Assembly (NCBI RefSeq): GCF_000265365.1
Contig: NC_018011.1
Location: 1,736,001-1,800,000 of the forward strand
Source of the DNA: Alistipes finegoldii DSM 17242
GTDB lineage: Bacteria > Bacteroidota > Bacteroidia > Bacteroidales > Rikenellaceae
DNA: 64,000 bases
Direction of reading: 5' to 3'
The position numbers and the translations under genes are program-made. Each line of letters starts with the position of its first letter. The stretch's first letter is position 1. The notes under the pieces are model-generated. The model did not search any database, was not told the DNA's origin, and saw only the letters and a program-made list of their open reading frames with translations. Shown piece after piece: positions 50,300 to 59,757 of this stretch.

Positions 50300-52600
50300 T
50301 TATTCGATGTTTAGGTTAATATTGAGTAAATCCTTTTCCAAGGACGATCCGCCGACCATGATTTTGTAGTCTCCCGCTTCGACGACCCAATCCATGTCGT
50401 TGTTATAGAAGGCCAGTTTCGAGGCCTGTAATGTAAAATCGACCGTTTTCGTCTCGCCCTTGGCCAGTTTGACCCGGCGGAAATCCTTCAGCTCCATGAC
50501 CGGCCGCGTCACGCTGCTGTACAGGTCGCGGATGTAGAGTTGTACGATCTCCTCCCCGTCCCGGTCTCCGCAGTTTTTCACGTCTACGCTCACCGTGACC
50601 TTGCCGTCGCCGGGAATCTTGTCCTGAGACAGCCTGAGGTTGGAGTAGGCGTAGCGGGTGTAGCTCAACCCGTAGCCGAACGGGAAAAGCGGCGTGCTTT
50701 CGCCGATGGCATAGGGGTGGAAGTACATCGACGGTTTGTGGTTGTATACCATTTGTAGTTGTCCTACGTGGCGGGGAATGGTTACGGGGAGCTTGCCGCT
50801 GGGATTCGCTTTGCCGTAAATGATCTCCGCTACCGCCCGGCCGCCGAAGCTGCCCGGCTCCCAAGCCTCGATCAGCGCCGCGGCGTGTCGGACGATCCAT
50901 TCCACGCCCAGTTGGCGGCCGTTGATCAACACCACGATGATGGGAGTTCCCGTTTCGATAATACGCTGGGCGAGTTGCTGGCTGAGTCCCGCCAGCGCGA
51001 TGTCCGACCGGTCGCAATCCTCGCCGCAGGTCTTGTCGTCCCAGTTGTTGCGCAGCGAATGTTCGCCGATTACGACGATGGCCAGATCCGATTTCCGCGC
51101 GGCCGAGACGGCTTCGTCCACTTTGGACCGGCTCATTCTGCGGATGTTCCACCCTTGGTCGATAAAGGTGAATTTCGAGGCCGGCGACTGCTCTTCGAGT
51201 CCTTCCAGAATGGTCGTCACGTTCTCTTCGGGCTGGGGCAGGGCCCAGTCGCCCAAGATGGTCTGGTTGTCGGCGTTGGTTCCGGTTACCAAAACCCGCA
51301 TGGCTTTGGACGCGTCGAGCGGGAGAATCCCGTCGTTGGTCAGCAGTACGACGGATTTGACGGCCGCCTCGTAGGCGGTGGCCCGGTGTTTCTCGGTAAA
51401 GACGCTTTTTGAGGTCTGCTCCGTGTCGGTGTAGGGATTCTCGAACAGCCCCAGTTTGAACTTCGCGGTCAGGATTTTCAGGCAGGCGCGGTTGACGGCG
51501 CTCTCGGACACTGCGCCCTCTTTGACCAGTTCGATCACCTTTTCGTAGAACTGGGGACCGTGCATGTGCATATCCATGCTCGCATTTACCGACTGCCGGA
51601 AGGCGTCCTTGTTGTCGGTCGCCGTGCGGTGCAGGTCGTGAATATGTTCGACGTCCATCCAGTCGCTGACGATGAAACCTTCGAATCCCCACTCTCCGCG
51701 CACCACGTCCTCCATCAGCCAGCGGTTCGAGTGGCACGGAATGCCGTTCAGCTCATTGTGTGCCGTCATCATCGAGTAGGCTCCGGCGTCGATGCCCGCT
51801 TTGAACGGGGGGAAGAATATTTCCCGTATCGTGCGCTCCGAGAGGTCCGTGGGCGAACCGTTGGTTCCGTTGACGGGCTGGCTGCCTCCCACGAAGTGTT
51901 TCACGCAGGAGAGCACGCGCCCCGGTTCGGAAAAGTCCCGGCCCTGATAGCCCCGGACCGATGCTGCGCCCATTACGGATACCAGATAGGGGTCTTCGCC
52001 GAAAGTTTCGCCCACGCGGCCCCAGCGCGGGTCTCTGGCGACCTCTACGTTGGGGTTGAAGGTCCATTGCGACCCGGTGGCGCGCATCTCGGCGGCCGTC
52101 TCCTCGCAAATCCGCTCTACGAGTTCGGGGTCGAACGTCGATGCTTGTCCGATACTGGTCGGGTAGACGGTGCATCCGGCGACCTGCGCGTTGCCGTGAA
52201 TGGCGTCGATTCCGATGAGCAGCGGGATTTGCAGCGGGCTTTGGCTTGCGAGTCGCTGGAGATAATTGGCCTCCTCGGCCGTCAGCACATGCAGGAAGGA
52301 GCCGATCTTGCCGTCGCGGGTCATCTGCTCGACGTCGGCCGTGGTGATGCCCGGATAGAATCCTCGCGCCGTGTTGTTGTGCAGCTCCTCTTCCGTCAGC
52401 TCTTTTTCCGCCGATTTCATATGCTCCAGACCTACCCACTGGCACATCTGGGCCACCTTCTGTTCGAGGGTCATACGGCTCGTCAGGTCTTCGGCCCGCT
52501 TCTCCGCCGGCTGGGCGGGGTCCTTGTAAAGCGGGGCGTCTCCGCCCGAACAGCCTGCCAGCGCAAGCAGCGGGATGATAAAAATGATCGGGTTTTTCAT
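50300..52600 (-). CDS. GH3 beta-glucosidase-type lipoprotein (BglX-like)
   Basis: 766 residues, lipobox LAGC-SGGD. The N-terminal barrel contains ARDPRWGRVGETFGEDPYL and KHFVGGSQPVNG, with the nucleophile D313 in GFIVSDWMDVEH. The alpha/beta sandwich domain (ILPLDASKAMRVLVTGTNAD) and a fibronectin-III-like C-terminal domain (GEEIVQLYIRDLYSSVTRPV) complete the usual BglX layout. It releases terminal beta-linked glucose (or xylose) in the periplasm or at the surface. Its start overlaps the stop of the GH92 fusion by 4 bp, so translation is coupled. Confidence 0.93.
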   Translation of the reverse strand: MKNPIIFIIPLLALAGCSGGDAPLYKDPAQPAEKRAEDLTSRMTLEQKVAQMCQWVGLEHMKSAEKELTEEELHNNTARGFYPGITTADVEQMTRDGKIGSFLHVLTAEEANYLQRLASQSPLQIPLLIGIDAIHGNAQVAGCTVYPTSIGQASTFDPELVERICEETAAEMRATGSQWTFNPNVEVARDPRWGRVGETFGEDPYLVSVMGAASVRGYQGRDFSEPGRVLSCVKHFVGGSQPVNGTNGSPTDLSERTIREIFFPPFKAGIDAGAYSMMTAHNELNGIPCHSNRWLMEDVVRGEWGFEGFIVSDWMDVEHIHDLHRTATDNKDAFRQSVNASMDMHMHGPQFYEKVIELVKEGAVSESAVNRACLKILTAKFKLGLFENPYTDTEQTSKSVFTEKHRATAYEAAVKSVVLLTNDGILPLDASKAMRVLVTGTNADNQTILGDWALPQPEENVTTILEGLEEQSPASKFTFIDQGWNIRRMSRSKVDEAVSAARKSDLAIVVIGEHSLRNNWDDKTCGEDCDRSDIALAGLSQQLAQRIIETGTPIIVVLINGRQLGVEWIVRHAAALIEAWEPGSFGGRAVAEIIYGKANPSGKLPVTIPRHVGQLQMVYNHKPSMYFHPYAIGESTPLFPFGYGLSYTRYAYSNLRLSQDKIPGDGKVTVSVDVKNCGDRDGEEIVQLYIRDLYSSVTRPVMELKDFRRVKLAKGETKTVDFTLQASKLAFYNNDMDWVVEAGDYKIMVGGSSLEKDLLNINLNIE

Positions 52601-55503
52601 AGATCGGTTGTTTTTTCAGGTATTCGATTGATGGGATAGTATTTGCTCCGGACTTCGGTCCCGGAGATGGTGATCACTCTTATGCCGGACGGGGTGTGGC
52701 AGAGCGGTTTGCCCGTCGCGGCCGTCGTCGTCATTTCTATGCCGTTGTAATTGCCCTGCGCTTCTCCGTGCAGGTGTCCCGCGTAGACGGCTTTCAGGCC
52801 GCCCCGTTCGAACAGCTCGAAATAGCTGTGTCTTTGACTCCTGCCGATTACGGGATAGCCGTCCGTTTCGTCTATTTCGTGCAGGAAAAAGGGGTGGTGG
52901 GTGAAAAGGATCTTGACCTTTGCGTCCGATTTTCCGAGCTGCTCTTCGAGCCATGCTTTCTGGGCGGGTTCCTGCTCCGGATCGCAGTGCTTGATGTACG
53001 AGGAGTTGATGCCCAGCAGCAGATTCCCTTTCAGCGCGAGCGCAAAGCGGTCGGCGCCGTAATGCTCTTTGAAAACGGTGCAGTCGACCTTGTCGCCGGA
53101 GATCTTCTGGTCGTGGTTGCCGGGAAGACAGACGACCTTGATCTGTTTGTCCACCCCGGAGATGACCGAGTCGAACGCCCTCCACTGCTCCGCATCGTCA
53201 TACCGGTTGACCAGATCGCCGGTCACTACGACCAGATCGGGTTTCAGCCGGTTGATTCGCCGTACGGCTTCGCCGCATGCTTCGATTTCGCGGGTCATCT
53301 CCCTGTTGTCGCTCCAGTAACCGAACTGGGGGTCGGATAACTGTACGATCACCGTCTTCCCGCCTTCGGGCTTCACCCCCGATTCGAACGGGTTGGGGAC
53401 GCTGCTCATGGTGAGAACTATGTGCGCTCCGTCTGCGATTTCGCCGTGACGGAGCCACGCTCTGCCGAGGGAGCGGCCGTTGAGCGTGACGGAGCCGATA
53501 TAACGGTTCTCCCTGCTCAACCCTTTGGCCTCGATGACGATGCGGGCGCCGCGTTCCGTCGTCAGTACGGAGCGTTCGAATTGCGGACTGACGAGGTAAT
53601 AGAGATCCTGCCCCGCATTGGGAAAGAGACCCACCGAGGTGAAGACGTACCACGCCCCCATCGCGCCGCTGTCCTCGTTGCCGGGATAGCCGCGCTCCAG
53701 CGAGAACTGGGTGTCCCTGATCTGCGCAACGTACTTTGAGGTCAGATCGGCCCGCGAGCAGTGGGTGAAGATATACGGAGCGAGGAATCCGGGCTCGTTG
53801 TTCAGGTCGATCAGTTTGCGGCTGAACCCGTGTTCCAGTCTTTCGACCGTCCGGCGCGGTCCTCCGCAAAGCTCGGCGAGCCGGTCGAACTGATGGGGCG
53901 CGAAAAGCGAGTAAACCCATGAATTTCCCTCGTAGAAATATTCCACCCACGAGCCGTATGTTTTTTTCGGGTCTATGGAAATCCATTGGCCGTTTTCCTT
54001 CCGGGGGGCGACAAACCCTTTGAAGCCGTCGCTTTCCAGCGAGGTGTCGAACAGCTTTTCCCAGCTGCAGGACCTTTGCGAAAGCATCCGGGCCGTTTCA
54101 TGGTCGCCCATGCCTTCCGCCATGAGCGAAGCGCAATAGTCGTTGTAGGCGTATTCGAGCGCGGCGCTGCAACTCATCGGCGATCCGGTTTCGGGTTGCC
54201 ATCCCAGTCTGAGGTATTCGTGTGACCGGGTGTTGAGCGCATGGAATCGGACGATGCGGTATGCCCGCGTCCAGTCCACTCCCTCGACGCCTTTGAGCCA
54301 TGCGTCCACGATGACGTTGTCCACGTCGTCGCCGCCCTGTTTGGCTTCCCATTCCAGCGAACTCGTGTAGGTCGGCTGACATGCCCCGGTGCGTTCGAAG
54401 CGTTCGATGAAGGAGTTGATGCTCCGCGCCACGTAACTCTCGTTGAGGAGTGTCATCAGCGGATATTTTGTCCGCCACGTGTCCCATATGCAGTAGTGGT
54501 CGTCCATGTGCGGCGTGTCGGAATCGGTATGGGGGTTGTCGCCGGTGCGGTCGCGGGCCATCAGAAAACTGTGGTACAGCGCCGTGTAGAAGATTTTCTT
54601 CGCGGTTTCCGATTCCGTGTCGATCTGAATCGAGTTCAGGCGTCTGTTCCACGTTTCGCGCGCCGCGGCTTTTACTTTTTCGAAATCGTGGCCCGGAATC
54701 TGCTCGGCGAGGAATTTGCGGGCGTTGGACTCGCTGCGCAGCGATACTGCGATCTTCAGCAGTACTGTGCCCGGCGCATCGAACGGAGGAAGTGCGATTC
54801 TGGCGTACAGTTTCCCGTCGCCGTCGTCTGTGACGGCCACCGAGCGCGGCGCCCGGTCCAGCGCCGCGGCGAAATAGACTTTGTAGGGCGCTCCGCTTCC
54901 GAATCCTCCGCGGTAGCTTCCCCACCCGCCGATGATTCCGGTTTCGGGGTCGTATGAGATCGCTCCGCCGAGAAATCTGCCGCCGATTTCGGGTTTGATA
55001 TGCTGGGGAATGTTGTGGGCGATGTCGAGCAGGATGTTGGCGTCTTCCGCAGCGGGAAAGCTGAACCGGTAGATCGCGGCGTTGTGGGTCGGTGCCAGCT
55101 CCGTGCGGATGCCGTATCTGTCCAGAGTGACCGCGTAATAGTACGGCAAGGCGGACTCTCCCGATTTGGGAGAGTCGTGGCCTTGTTCGTCCGCTGAAAA
55201 TCCGACCTGCGGCGAGAGCAGTATCTGTCCGTAACGCCCCCATCCCGTTCCGCTTACATGGAGCTGCCCGAAACCGCGGATCGGTTGCAACGGATCATAT
55301 CCGTCGTTCCCGCCTCCGGGCGTTTGCGGGGAGGGATTGACCGACCCGTGGGGCAGCTGGGGACCTATCACGCAATTGCTCTCGCCGCGGTTCCCCATAA
55401 ACATGTCCACGTAATCGACTGGCTGTACCTGCGCCGAAGCCGTATGCACGGCAAGAGCCATGCATACGGGGATCAGCGATCGGATGCGGATTTTCATTTT
55501 CAT
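52597..55503 (-). CDS. GH92 alpha-mannosidase fused to a calcineurin-like metallophosphoesterase
   Basis: 968 residues in one uninterrupted frame; signal peptide MALAVHTASA, no lipobox. Residues about 28-705 are a full GH92: VDYVDMFMGNRGESNCVIGP, QLPHGSVNPSPQTPGG, NEPGFLAPYIFTH with the catalytic-acid Glu, and YPGNEDSGAMGAWYVFTSVG. Residues about 714-968 are a complete metallophosphoesterase: SDPQFG (D724), VVVTGDLVNR, LPGNHD (795-798), FTHHPFF, and YAGHLHGE (H910, H912). DPQ in place of DxH is the pattern of the CPPED1/CSTP1-like subgroup. The junction lies near base 53,365. Such enzymes are normally separate; the fusion could remove phosphate and mannose from phosphorylated mannose glycans (inference). 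Neighbour gaps: 9 bp to the PKD-like gene, 4-bp overlap with GH3. Confidence 0.92.
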   Translation of the reverse strand: MKMKIRIRSLIPVCMALAVHTASAQVQPVDYVDMFMGNRGESNCVIGPQLPHGSVNPSPQTPGGGNDGYDPLQPIRGFGQLHVSGTGWGRYGQILLSPQVGFSADEQGHDSPKSGESALPYYYAVTLDRYGIRTELAPTHNAAIYRFSFPAAEDANILLDIAHNIPQHIKPEIGGRFLGGAISYDPETGIIGGWGSYRGGFGSGAPYKVYFAAALDRAPRSVAVTDDGDGKLYARIALPPFDAPGTVLLKIAVSLRSESNARKFLAEQIPGHDFEKVKAAARETWNRRLNSIQIDTESETAKKIFYTALYHSFLMARDRTGDNPHTDSDTPHMDDHYCIWDTWRTKYPLMTLLNESYVARSINSFIERFERTGACQPTYTSSLEWEAKQGGDDVDNVIVDAWLKGVEGVDWTRAYRIVRFHALNTRSHEYLRLGWQPETGSPMSCSAALEYAYNDYCASLMAEGMGDHETARMLSQRSCSWEKLFDTSLESDGFKGFVAPRKENGQWISIDPKKTYGSWVEYFYEGNSWVYSLFAPHQFDRLAELCGGPRRTVERLEHGFSRKLIDLNNEPGFLAPYIFTHCSRADLTSKYVAQIRDTQFSLERGYPGNEDSGAMGAWYVFTSVGLFPNAGQDLYYLVSPQFERSVLTTERGARIVIEAKGLSRENRYIGSVTLNGRSLGRAWLRHGEIADGAHIVLTMSSVPNPFESGVKPEGGKTVIVQLSDPQFGYWSDNREMTREIEACGEAVRRINRLKPDLVVVTGDLVNRYDDAEQWRAFDSVISGVDKQIKVVCLPGNHDQKISGDKVDCTVFKEHYGADRFALALKGNLLLGINSSYIKHCDPEQEPAQKAWLEEQLGKSDAKVKILFTHHPFFLHEIDETDGYPVIGRSQRHSYFELFERGGLKAVYAGHLHGEAQGNYNGIEMTTTAATGKPLCHTPSGIRVITISGTEVRSKYYPINRIPEKTTDL

Positions 55504-55512
55504 GGGGTCTTA

Positions 55513-55878
55513 TCAGTCTGTCTCGGCGGTTACCTCGATGTTGGCGCTGCGGCTCGTCTTGTGATACGCGGTGCTGACTTCGAGACGGAGTTTGTAGCTG
55601 CCCGGTTCGTTGAACGTGCGGGAGAACTGCGTTCCCTCCCCGACTTTGACGTCGTCCAGATACCATACGCCCGTCGTGTATTGCGAGGGTGCGAACTGGA
55701 GGGTTATGGTCAGGTCTTCCCCTGCCGTGACATTGTATACGGCGGGATTGCCCGAAGGCCACTGTCCAAGGATCGTGGGGAACGTTTCCTCGGAGATGGT
55801 CGGGTCGGAGTGCTCTTTTTCGCAGGAAATTATTATCAGCGGCAGAGCCAGCAGCATCAATAACGCTATTTTTTTCAT
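55513..55878 (-). CDS. Small PKD/Ig-like lipoprotein
   Basis: 121 residues, lipobox IISC-EKEHSD. One PKD-like beta-sandwich: VTAGEDLTITLQFAPSQYTT, VWYLDDVKVGEGTQFSRTF and NEPGSYKLRLEVSTAYHKTS, the last being typical of PKD domains. It lies right after susD, where Sus operons often place small surface ligand-binding lipoproteins; no catalytic residues are seen. Gaps are 18 bp to susD and 9 bp to the GH92 fusion. Confidence 0.75.
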   Translation of the reverse strand: MKKIALLMLLALPLIIISCEKEHSDPTISEETFPTILGQWPSGNPAVYNVTAGEDLTITLQFAPSQYTTGVWYLDDVKVGEGTQFSRTFNEPGSYKLRLEVSTAYHKTSRSANIEVTAETD

Positions 55879-55896
55879 CGTTCTCTTTTTATTATT

Positions 55897-57381
55897 TTAA
55901 TAAGTACTGTTTTTGTCCCACCATACCGGCTTGGTCCAGTCGTCCCTGCCTCCGAGCCGTTCGATGGCTTCCTGATAATTGACCGCATTGTAAAGGCTTT
56001 CGGAGATCGGATAACTCAGCCGGCGCGGCATCTTCCCGTCCTTCGCGTCGCGGGTGTAGGCGTTGGACGGCGGGGTGAGTTTGGGGAATCCGGAGCGTCG
56101 CCAGTTGGCGAAAGCTTCGAACGGATTGGTCAGGTGAAGGATCCACAGCTGCATGTTGATCTGCTCCACTTCCGTTCCGGCCGTCAGCGGATTGGCGGCC
56201 AGATAGCTGTCGATCTCCGACTGGGGAATGGCCAGCGCCTTTTCGTCGTATATTTTCAGGAATCTGATGGCTTCGTTTACGCCTGTATTGTAAAGATCCT
56301 CCGGAGTTTCGGCGATTGCGGCGATGTTCCAGCGCACCTTGGCTTCGGCCAGCAGGAAGCAGGTCTCGGCGTAGGTCATGGCGATGCCGGGGGTGTTGGT
56401 TTTCAGGAATGCGTTGTTGAGCTGGGGATGGCAGCTTCCTCCCTGCACGGCTACCGATTCATTGTAGGCCTCCTTGATCGTGCTGCTGGACGCCATCAGC
56501 CAAGGCCAGCTGTCGTACCATGCGCGCCCTTTGGGAACGGGTACGAAGTAGCGAGTCGTTCCCGAACCCGAAACCTGCTTGTTGTACAATTCGTCGGTCA
56601 GGTCGATGCGTTTGAACGGCTGTTTCTGGGCGTGGGGGTCGTCATGGTAGTAGAGCCGGCTGATTACGAAGGTGCGCGGGTCCTTTTTGCTCGATTTGGC
56701 GTATTCCGGCTTCCAGTTGCTGCCGAGTTTCTTGCCGTCCTCGAAGTTGATGTTGTCGTTGGATTCGGCGCGGCCGTACCACATGTAGTTGAAAAGGGTC
56801 TCGCACAGGAACGGCGAGGGCGAGTTGTCTACCGACTGCCATATCTGGGCCAATGCGTTGCGGCGGTACTCTCCGTGTCCGGTGTCGTAAATGTCCGAAA
56901 AAGAGTTGAACATGGCGATGTCGCCGCTGGTCATCACGCCGCCGACGTTGTTTATGGCCGCTTCCGCCTGCGTGCGGGCCGTATTGGCGTCGGCCTGAAC
57001 CAAGCGCAAGGCCAAACGGAGTCGCAGGGAGTTGCCGAACCGGCGCCATTTCTGATAGTCGCCCTTGAAGATCAGGTCGCCGTCCGCACTGCCGCCGTCG
57101 GCGCTGAGGGCTTTGACGGCCTCGTCGAGTTCGTTGAAGAAGTCGTTGTAGATATCCTGCTGCTTGTCGTATTTCGGGTAGTAGTCTTTGCTGAAATAGG
57201 CGGTGCCGGCAGCGAAGTAGGGTATGTCGCCGTATACGTCGGTGAGAATCGAGAAAAGGTATACCTTGAAGATACGGGCGATGGCGTTGAGGTTGGCGTA
57301 GCCGGCATCACCGTCCGTCCGGCTCACCAGATCGACGATGTTCTTGATCTGGTTCTGGTACATGAAGTTCCACAGACTCAT
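55897..57381 (-). pseudogene. SusD-like lipoprotein truncated at its N-terminus by a mobile element
   Basis: 494 residues of a SusD-like protein starting mid-domain (MSLWNFMYQNQIKNIVDLV, ARIFKVYLFSILTDVYGDIP); the signal peptide, lipobox and roughly 100 N-terminal residues expected for the family are missing. The C-terminal part is normal (TYAETCFLLAEAKVRWNIAA, FEAFANWRRSGFPKL, ending KPVWWDKNSTY). The frame closes six codons upstream of the ATG, exactly where composition drops from GC-rich to AT-rich, so the insertion point is about 57,372-57,395. Without export signals it cannot work as a surface lipoprotein. The missing part and its susC should be at the element's other end, outside the window. 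Confidence 0.85.
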
Positions 57382-57390
57382 AATCTGGAG

Positions 57391-57519
57391 GTCCCTGGTT
57401 TAAGCCCAGGCTGGTCTACATTGAAAATCAAGCACTTACAGAGTTTCTGTAGGTGCTTTTTCTTTTACAGGTGACCTTCAGGTGACCTTTTTGAAGCGAA
57501 ACTCTGCAAGAGTGACCTT
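57391..57519. other. Element end: T-arm-like hairpin and GTGACCTT direct repeats (candidate att region)
   Basis: CCTGG-TTTAAGC-CCAGG (57394-57410) has the 5-bp stem and 7-nt loop of a tRNA T-arm and is followed by CTGGTCTACA and a terminator. GTGACCTT recurs at 57471, 57482 and 57512, which could be integrase arm sites. The rest of the gap up to 57,702 shows no gene. Confidence 0.45.
57430..57468 (+). terminator. Hairpin terminator near the element end
   Basis: A 13-bp stem (57430-57442 with 57446-57458, one G-U pair) and 3-nt loop are followed by TTTTCTTTT on the plus strand. Confidence 0.7.
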
Positions 57520-57702
57520 TTGAAATTGCATGGGATTGCAGAGAATTTTTATAGATTTTTATTCTATGGTGAACTTGACACTGCGGAATGTGATGCACAT
57601 TTTAGGCTGAAATAGGATTTCCCACTAAGCATATTTGTAAGTCGTTGAAAACATCTTTGGTATGGGAATGGCCAATCTGCAAGCTTTCCAGTCTGTCCGT
57701 TT

Positions 57703-58602
57703 TCATTCGTATATTCCATTTTGGTAGTCGCGCAAATATTGCGTAAAAGTCTTTCCTGTTTCACGTTTAAAGAAACGCATCAGATGACTCGGGTCGGAGA
57801 AATGAAACTCTTCGGCCAGCTGGTTCACGTTTCGGTTAGCAAACAGTAACTCATTCTTCAATTCTTCCAACAGACGCTGCTTGAGCAGATGATTGGCAGA
57901 TACACCGAATTGACTCATCACGGAACTGTTTAACGTAATACGGCTCACACGGAGCATATCCGCATATTCCTGCACCCGCTGTTTCGTACGGATATTCTTT
58001 TCCAGCAAGTCCTTAAACTGGAATGCGTAATTGTTTTTAGGTACATCAATCGGTAAATGATAAGTGGCGGCATACGCCCGGTTGATAATAACCAATAAGT
58101 AGTAAAGCACAGATACAATGAGATTATAAGTATCGGCAACAGGATGCAGAAGCTCCTGCTTTATGATTCCTAAAAGACGAATATACTCCGCCATGCTTTC
58201 TGGCGAAGCAAACAGATAGGGAGGCGTGTCGGTCTGATAATAATATAGCAAGCGATACACAAAAAACTTGTCCGCTATGAATGTACGCATAAAATCCTCG
58301 CGGAATATAAGAAAAGAGTAATCTAGTTCTGCTTCATCCACGTGCCATTCCTGCTGCTGATGCGGCGAGAGGAGCAATACCATATTGGCATGCAATTCAA
58401 ATTTGCGGAAATTCAGCAGCAGATACCCATTGGCCTTACGAAAAAAATAGAAGCTAAAAAAATCTGTTTTAAACACCTGATTTTCCGTCAGTACACCACA
58501 TACATCGCTACTGTAGCCTGAGTTGATATAAAAGTCCACACCACAGCGTGTCTTGCTAAAAGGAACGCTGACCAGACGTTCGGGGTTGACGATTTTATCC
58601 AT
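57703..58602 (-). CDS. AraC-family transcriptional regulator
   Basis: 299 residues. The C-terminal 100 residues form the double helix-turn-helix of AraC (YADMLRVSRITLNSSVMSQF, and NQLAEEFHFSDPSHLMRFFK followed by KETGKTF-type RETGKTFTQYLRD). The N-terminal cupin-like part has SPHQQQEWHVDEAELDYSFL. Start 58602 was chosen over 58623 because a perfect -7 box (TATATTTG) lies at 58628-58621, so 58623 would not be transcribed. It is divergent from the MBL-fold gene, which it may control (inference). Confidence 0.88.
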   Translation of the reverse strand: MDKIVNPERLVSVPFSKTRCGVDFYINSGYSSDVCGVLTENQVFKTDFFSFYFFRKANGYLLLNFRKFELHANMVLLLSPHQQQEWHVDEAELDYSFLIFREDFMRTFIADKFFVYRLLYYYQTDTPPYLFASPESMAEYIRLLGIIKQELLHPVADTYNLIVSVLYYLLVIINRAYAATYHLPIDVPKNNYAFQFKDLLEKNIRTKQRVQEYADMLRVSRITLNSSVMSQFGVSANHLLKQRLLEELKNELLFANRNVNQLAEEFHFSDPSHLMRFFKRETGKTFTQYLRDYQNGIYE

Positions 58603-58620
58603 AGATTTCGTTTTTTGGGG

Positions 58621-58628
58621 CAAATATA
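58621..58628 (-). promoter_or_regulatory. -7 element of the AraC gene
   Basis: The minus strand reads TATATTTG, a perfect TAnnTTTG, 18 bp before ATG 58602. TTTG at 58647-58644 is a -33 candidate with a short 15-nt spacer. Confidence 0.55.
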
Positions 58629-58729
58629 CTATTTTTTATTTATCAAAATGGCATATATTCCTGTTTTTAAGGCATAATGCATCCGATTTTTTTTACCGAA
58701 CTTTGCGGCTATAATCAATACAATAAATT

Positions 58730-59509
58730 ATGATGGAAGAAATAGTAACAATTCGATTGATCCGTAATGCAACATTGCGAATCCATTATGCTGGAAAAGA
58801 GATACTTGTTGACCCCATGCTTGCCGGAAAAGGCACTTTACAGTCGGCTCTAGGTGTGTATAAGACCCCAAGAGTACACCTCACGATGCCGATGAATGAA
58901 ATTGCGGACGGTCTGGATATGGTATTGTTGACACACAACCATATTGACCATTACGACCCGACAGTGAAACAGCATTTAGCGAAGAACATCCTGTTCCTGA
59001 CACAACCGCAAGATAAAGAGAGTATTACACAGGATGGTTTTACAAATGTAGAAAGCATTGAAAAAGATAAAGCTATTGGAAATTTAACCATTCATCGCAT
59101 CCAAGGACACCATGGCTTCGGAAAGATTGGAGAAATGATGGGGCCAGTATCAGGCTATGTACTTACTGCACACGGTTTCCCTACTATTTATATAATGAGT
59201 GACTGTAAATGGGAAGACTGTATCCGTCAGGCCATTGAACAATTTTCTCCAGATTACATCATAGTGAACAGTGGAGGTGCAATTTTTCCTGAATTTTCTC
59301 AAACAGAAGGTTCTATCATTCCAGATGAGCAAGAAGTTATGACAATGCTCGATGAACTTCCCGCCCACATCAAACTAATAGCAGTCCACATGGAAGCTAC
59401 CGATCATGGGCAGACTACACGCGCAATTCTGCGTAACGAAGCCATGCATCACAAAATAGAAATGAGTCGCCTGATTATTCCAGAAGATGGAGAAACAATA
59501 ATATTATGA
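58730..59509 (+). CDS. MBL-fold metallohydrolase (UlaG-like)
   Basis: 259 residues of the metallo-beta-lactamase fold: VLLTHNHIDHYDP is the metal motif HxHxDH, HRIQGHHGFG carries the next His, SGYVLTAHGFPTIYIMSDCK the Asp, and IAVHMEATDHG the final region. The N-terminus (IRLIRNATLRIHYAGKEILV) is typical of UlaG/RomA-type hydrolases; the substrate is unknown. It starts 107 bp from the divergent AraC start and is followed at once by a DUF5131-like remnant and a radical SAM gene, so the three form one cargo unit. Confidence 0.85.
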   Translation: MMEEIVTIRLIRNATLRIHYAGKEILVDPMLAGKGTLQSALGVYKTPRVHLTMPMNEIADGLDMVLLTHNHIDHYDPTVKQHLAKNILFLTQPQDKESITQDGFTNVESIEKDKAIGNLTIHRIQGHHGFGKIGEMMGPVSGYVLTAHGFPTIYIMSDCKWEDCIRQAIEQFSPDYIIVNSGGAIFPEFSQTEGSIIPDEQEVMTMLDELPAHIKLIAVHMEATDHGQTTRAILRNEAMHHKIEMSRLIIPEDGETIIL

Positions 59510-59757
59510 GCGACTTCTCTGATTGGGAAACAGCCTGAAAAGAGGGTTACGAATGGATTGTTATAGGAACGGAAACAGGCAAAAGGAAAGGGAAAGTAGA
59601 TGCCAATCCTGAATGAGTACGTCATATTGTAGAACAGGCGAAAAGAAATTATATTTTGGTATTTATGAAAGAATACCTTTTGCCTATAATGGGAGAATAC
59701 CGAATGATTCAAGAACTACCGAAACAATTTATAGAAAAAATATGGAAAAGGAAATAA
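59509..59757 (+). pseudogene. Remnant of a DUF5131 (phage Gp37/Gp68-like) gene C-terminus
   Basis: An 83-codon frame with internal TGAs at 59536 and 59614 reads DFSDWETA, KEGYEWIVIGTETGKRKGKV, then VRHIVEQAKRNYILVFMKEY and YRMIQELPKQF. The EWIVIG-E-G-RKGKV and VFMK patterns match the DUF5131 C-terminus, in which the second TGA would replace a Trp. The N-terminal two thirds are missing. Its natural stop (59755-59757) overlaps the radical SAM start by 16 bp, as in an intact gene pair. Confidence 0.6.
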
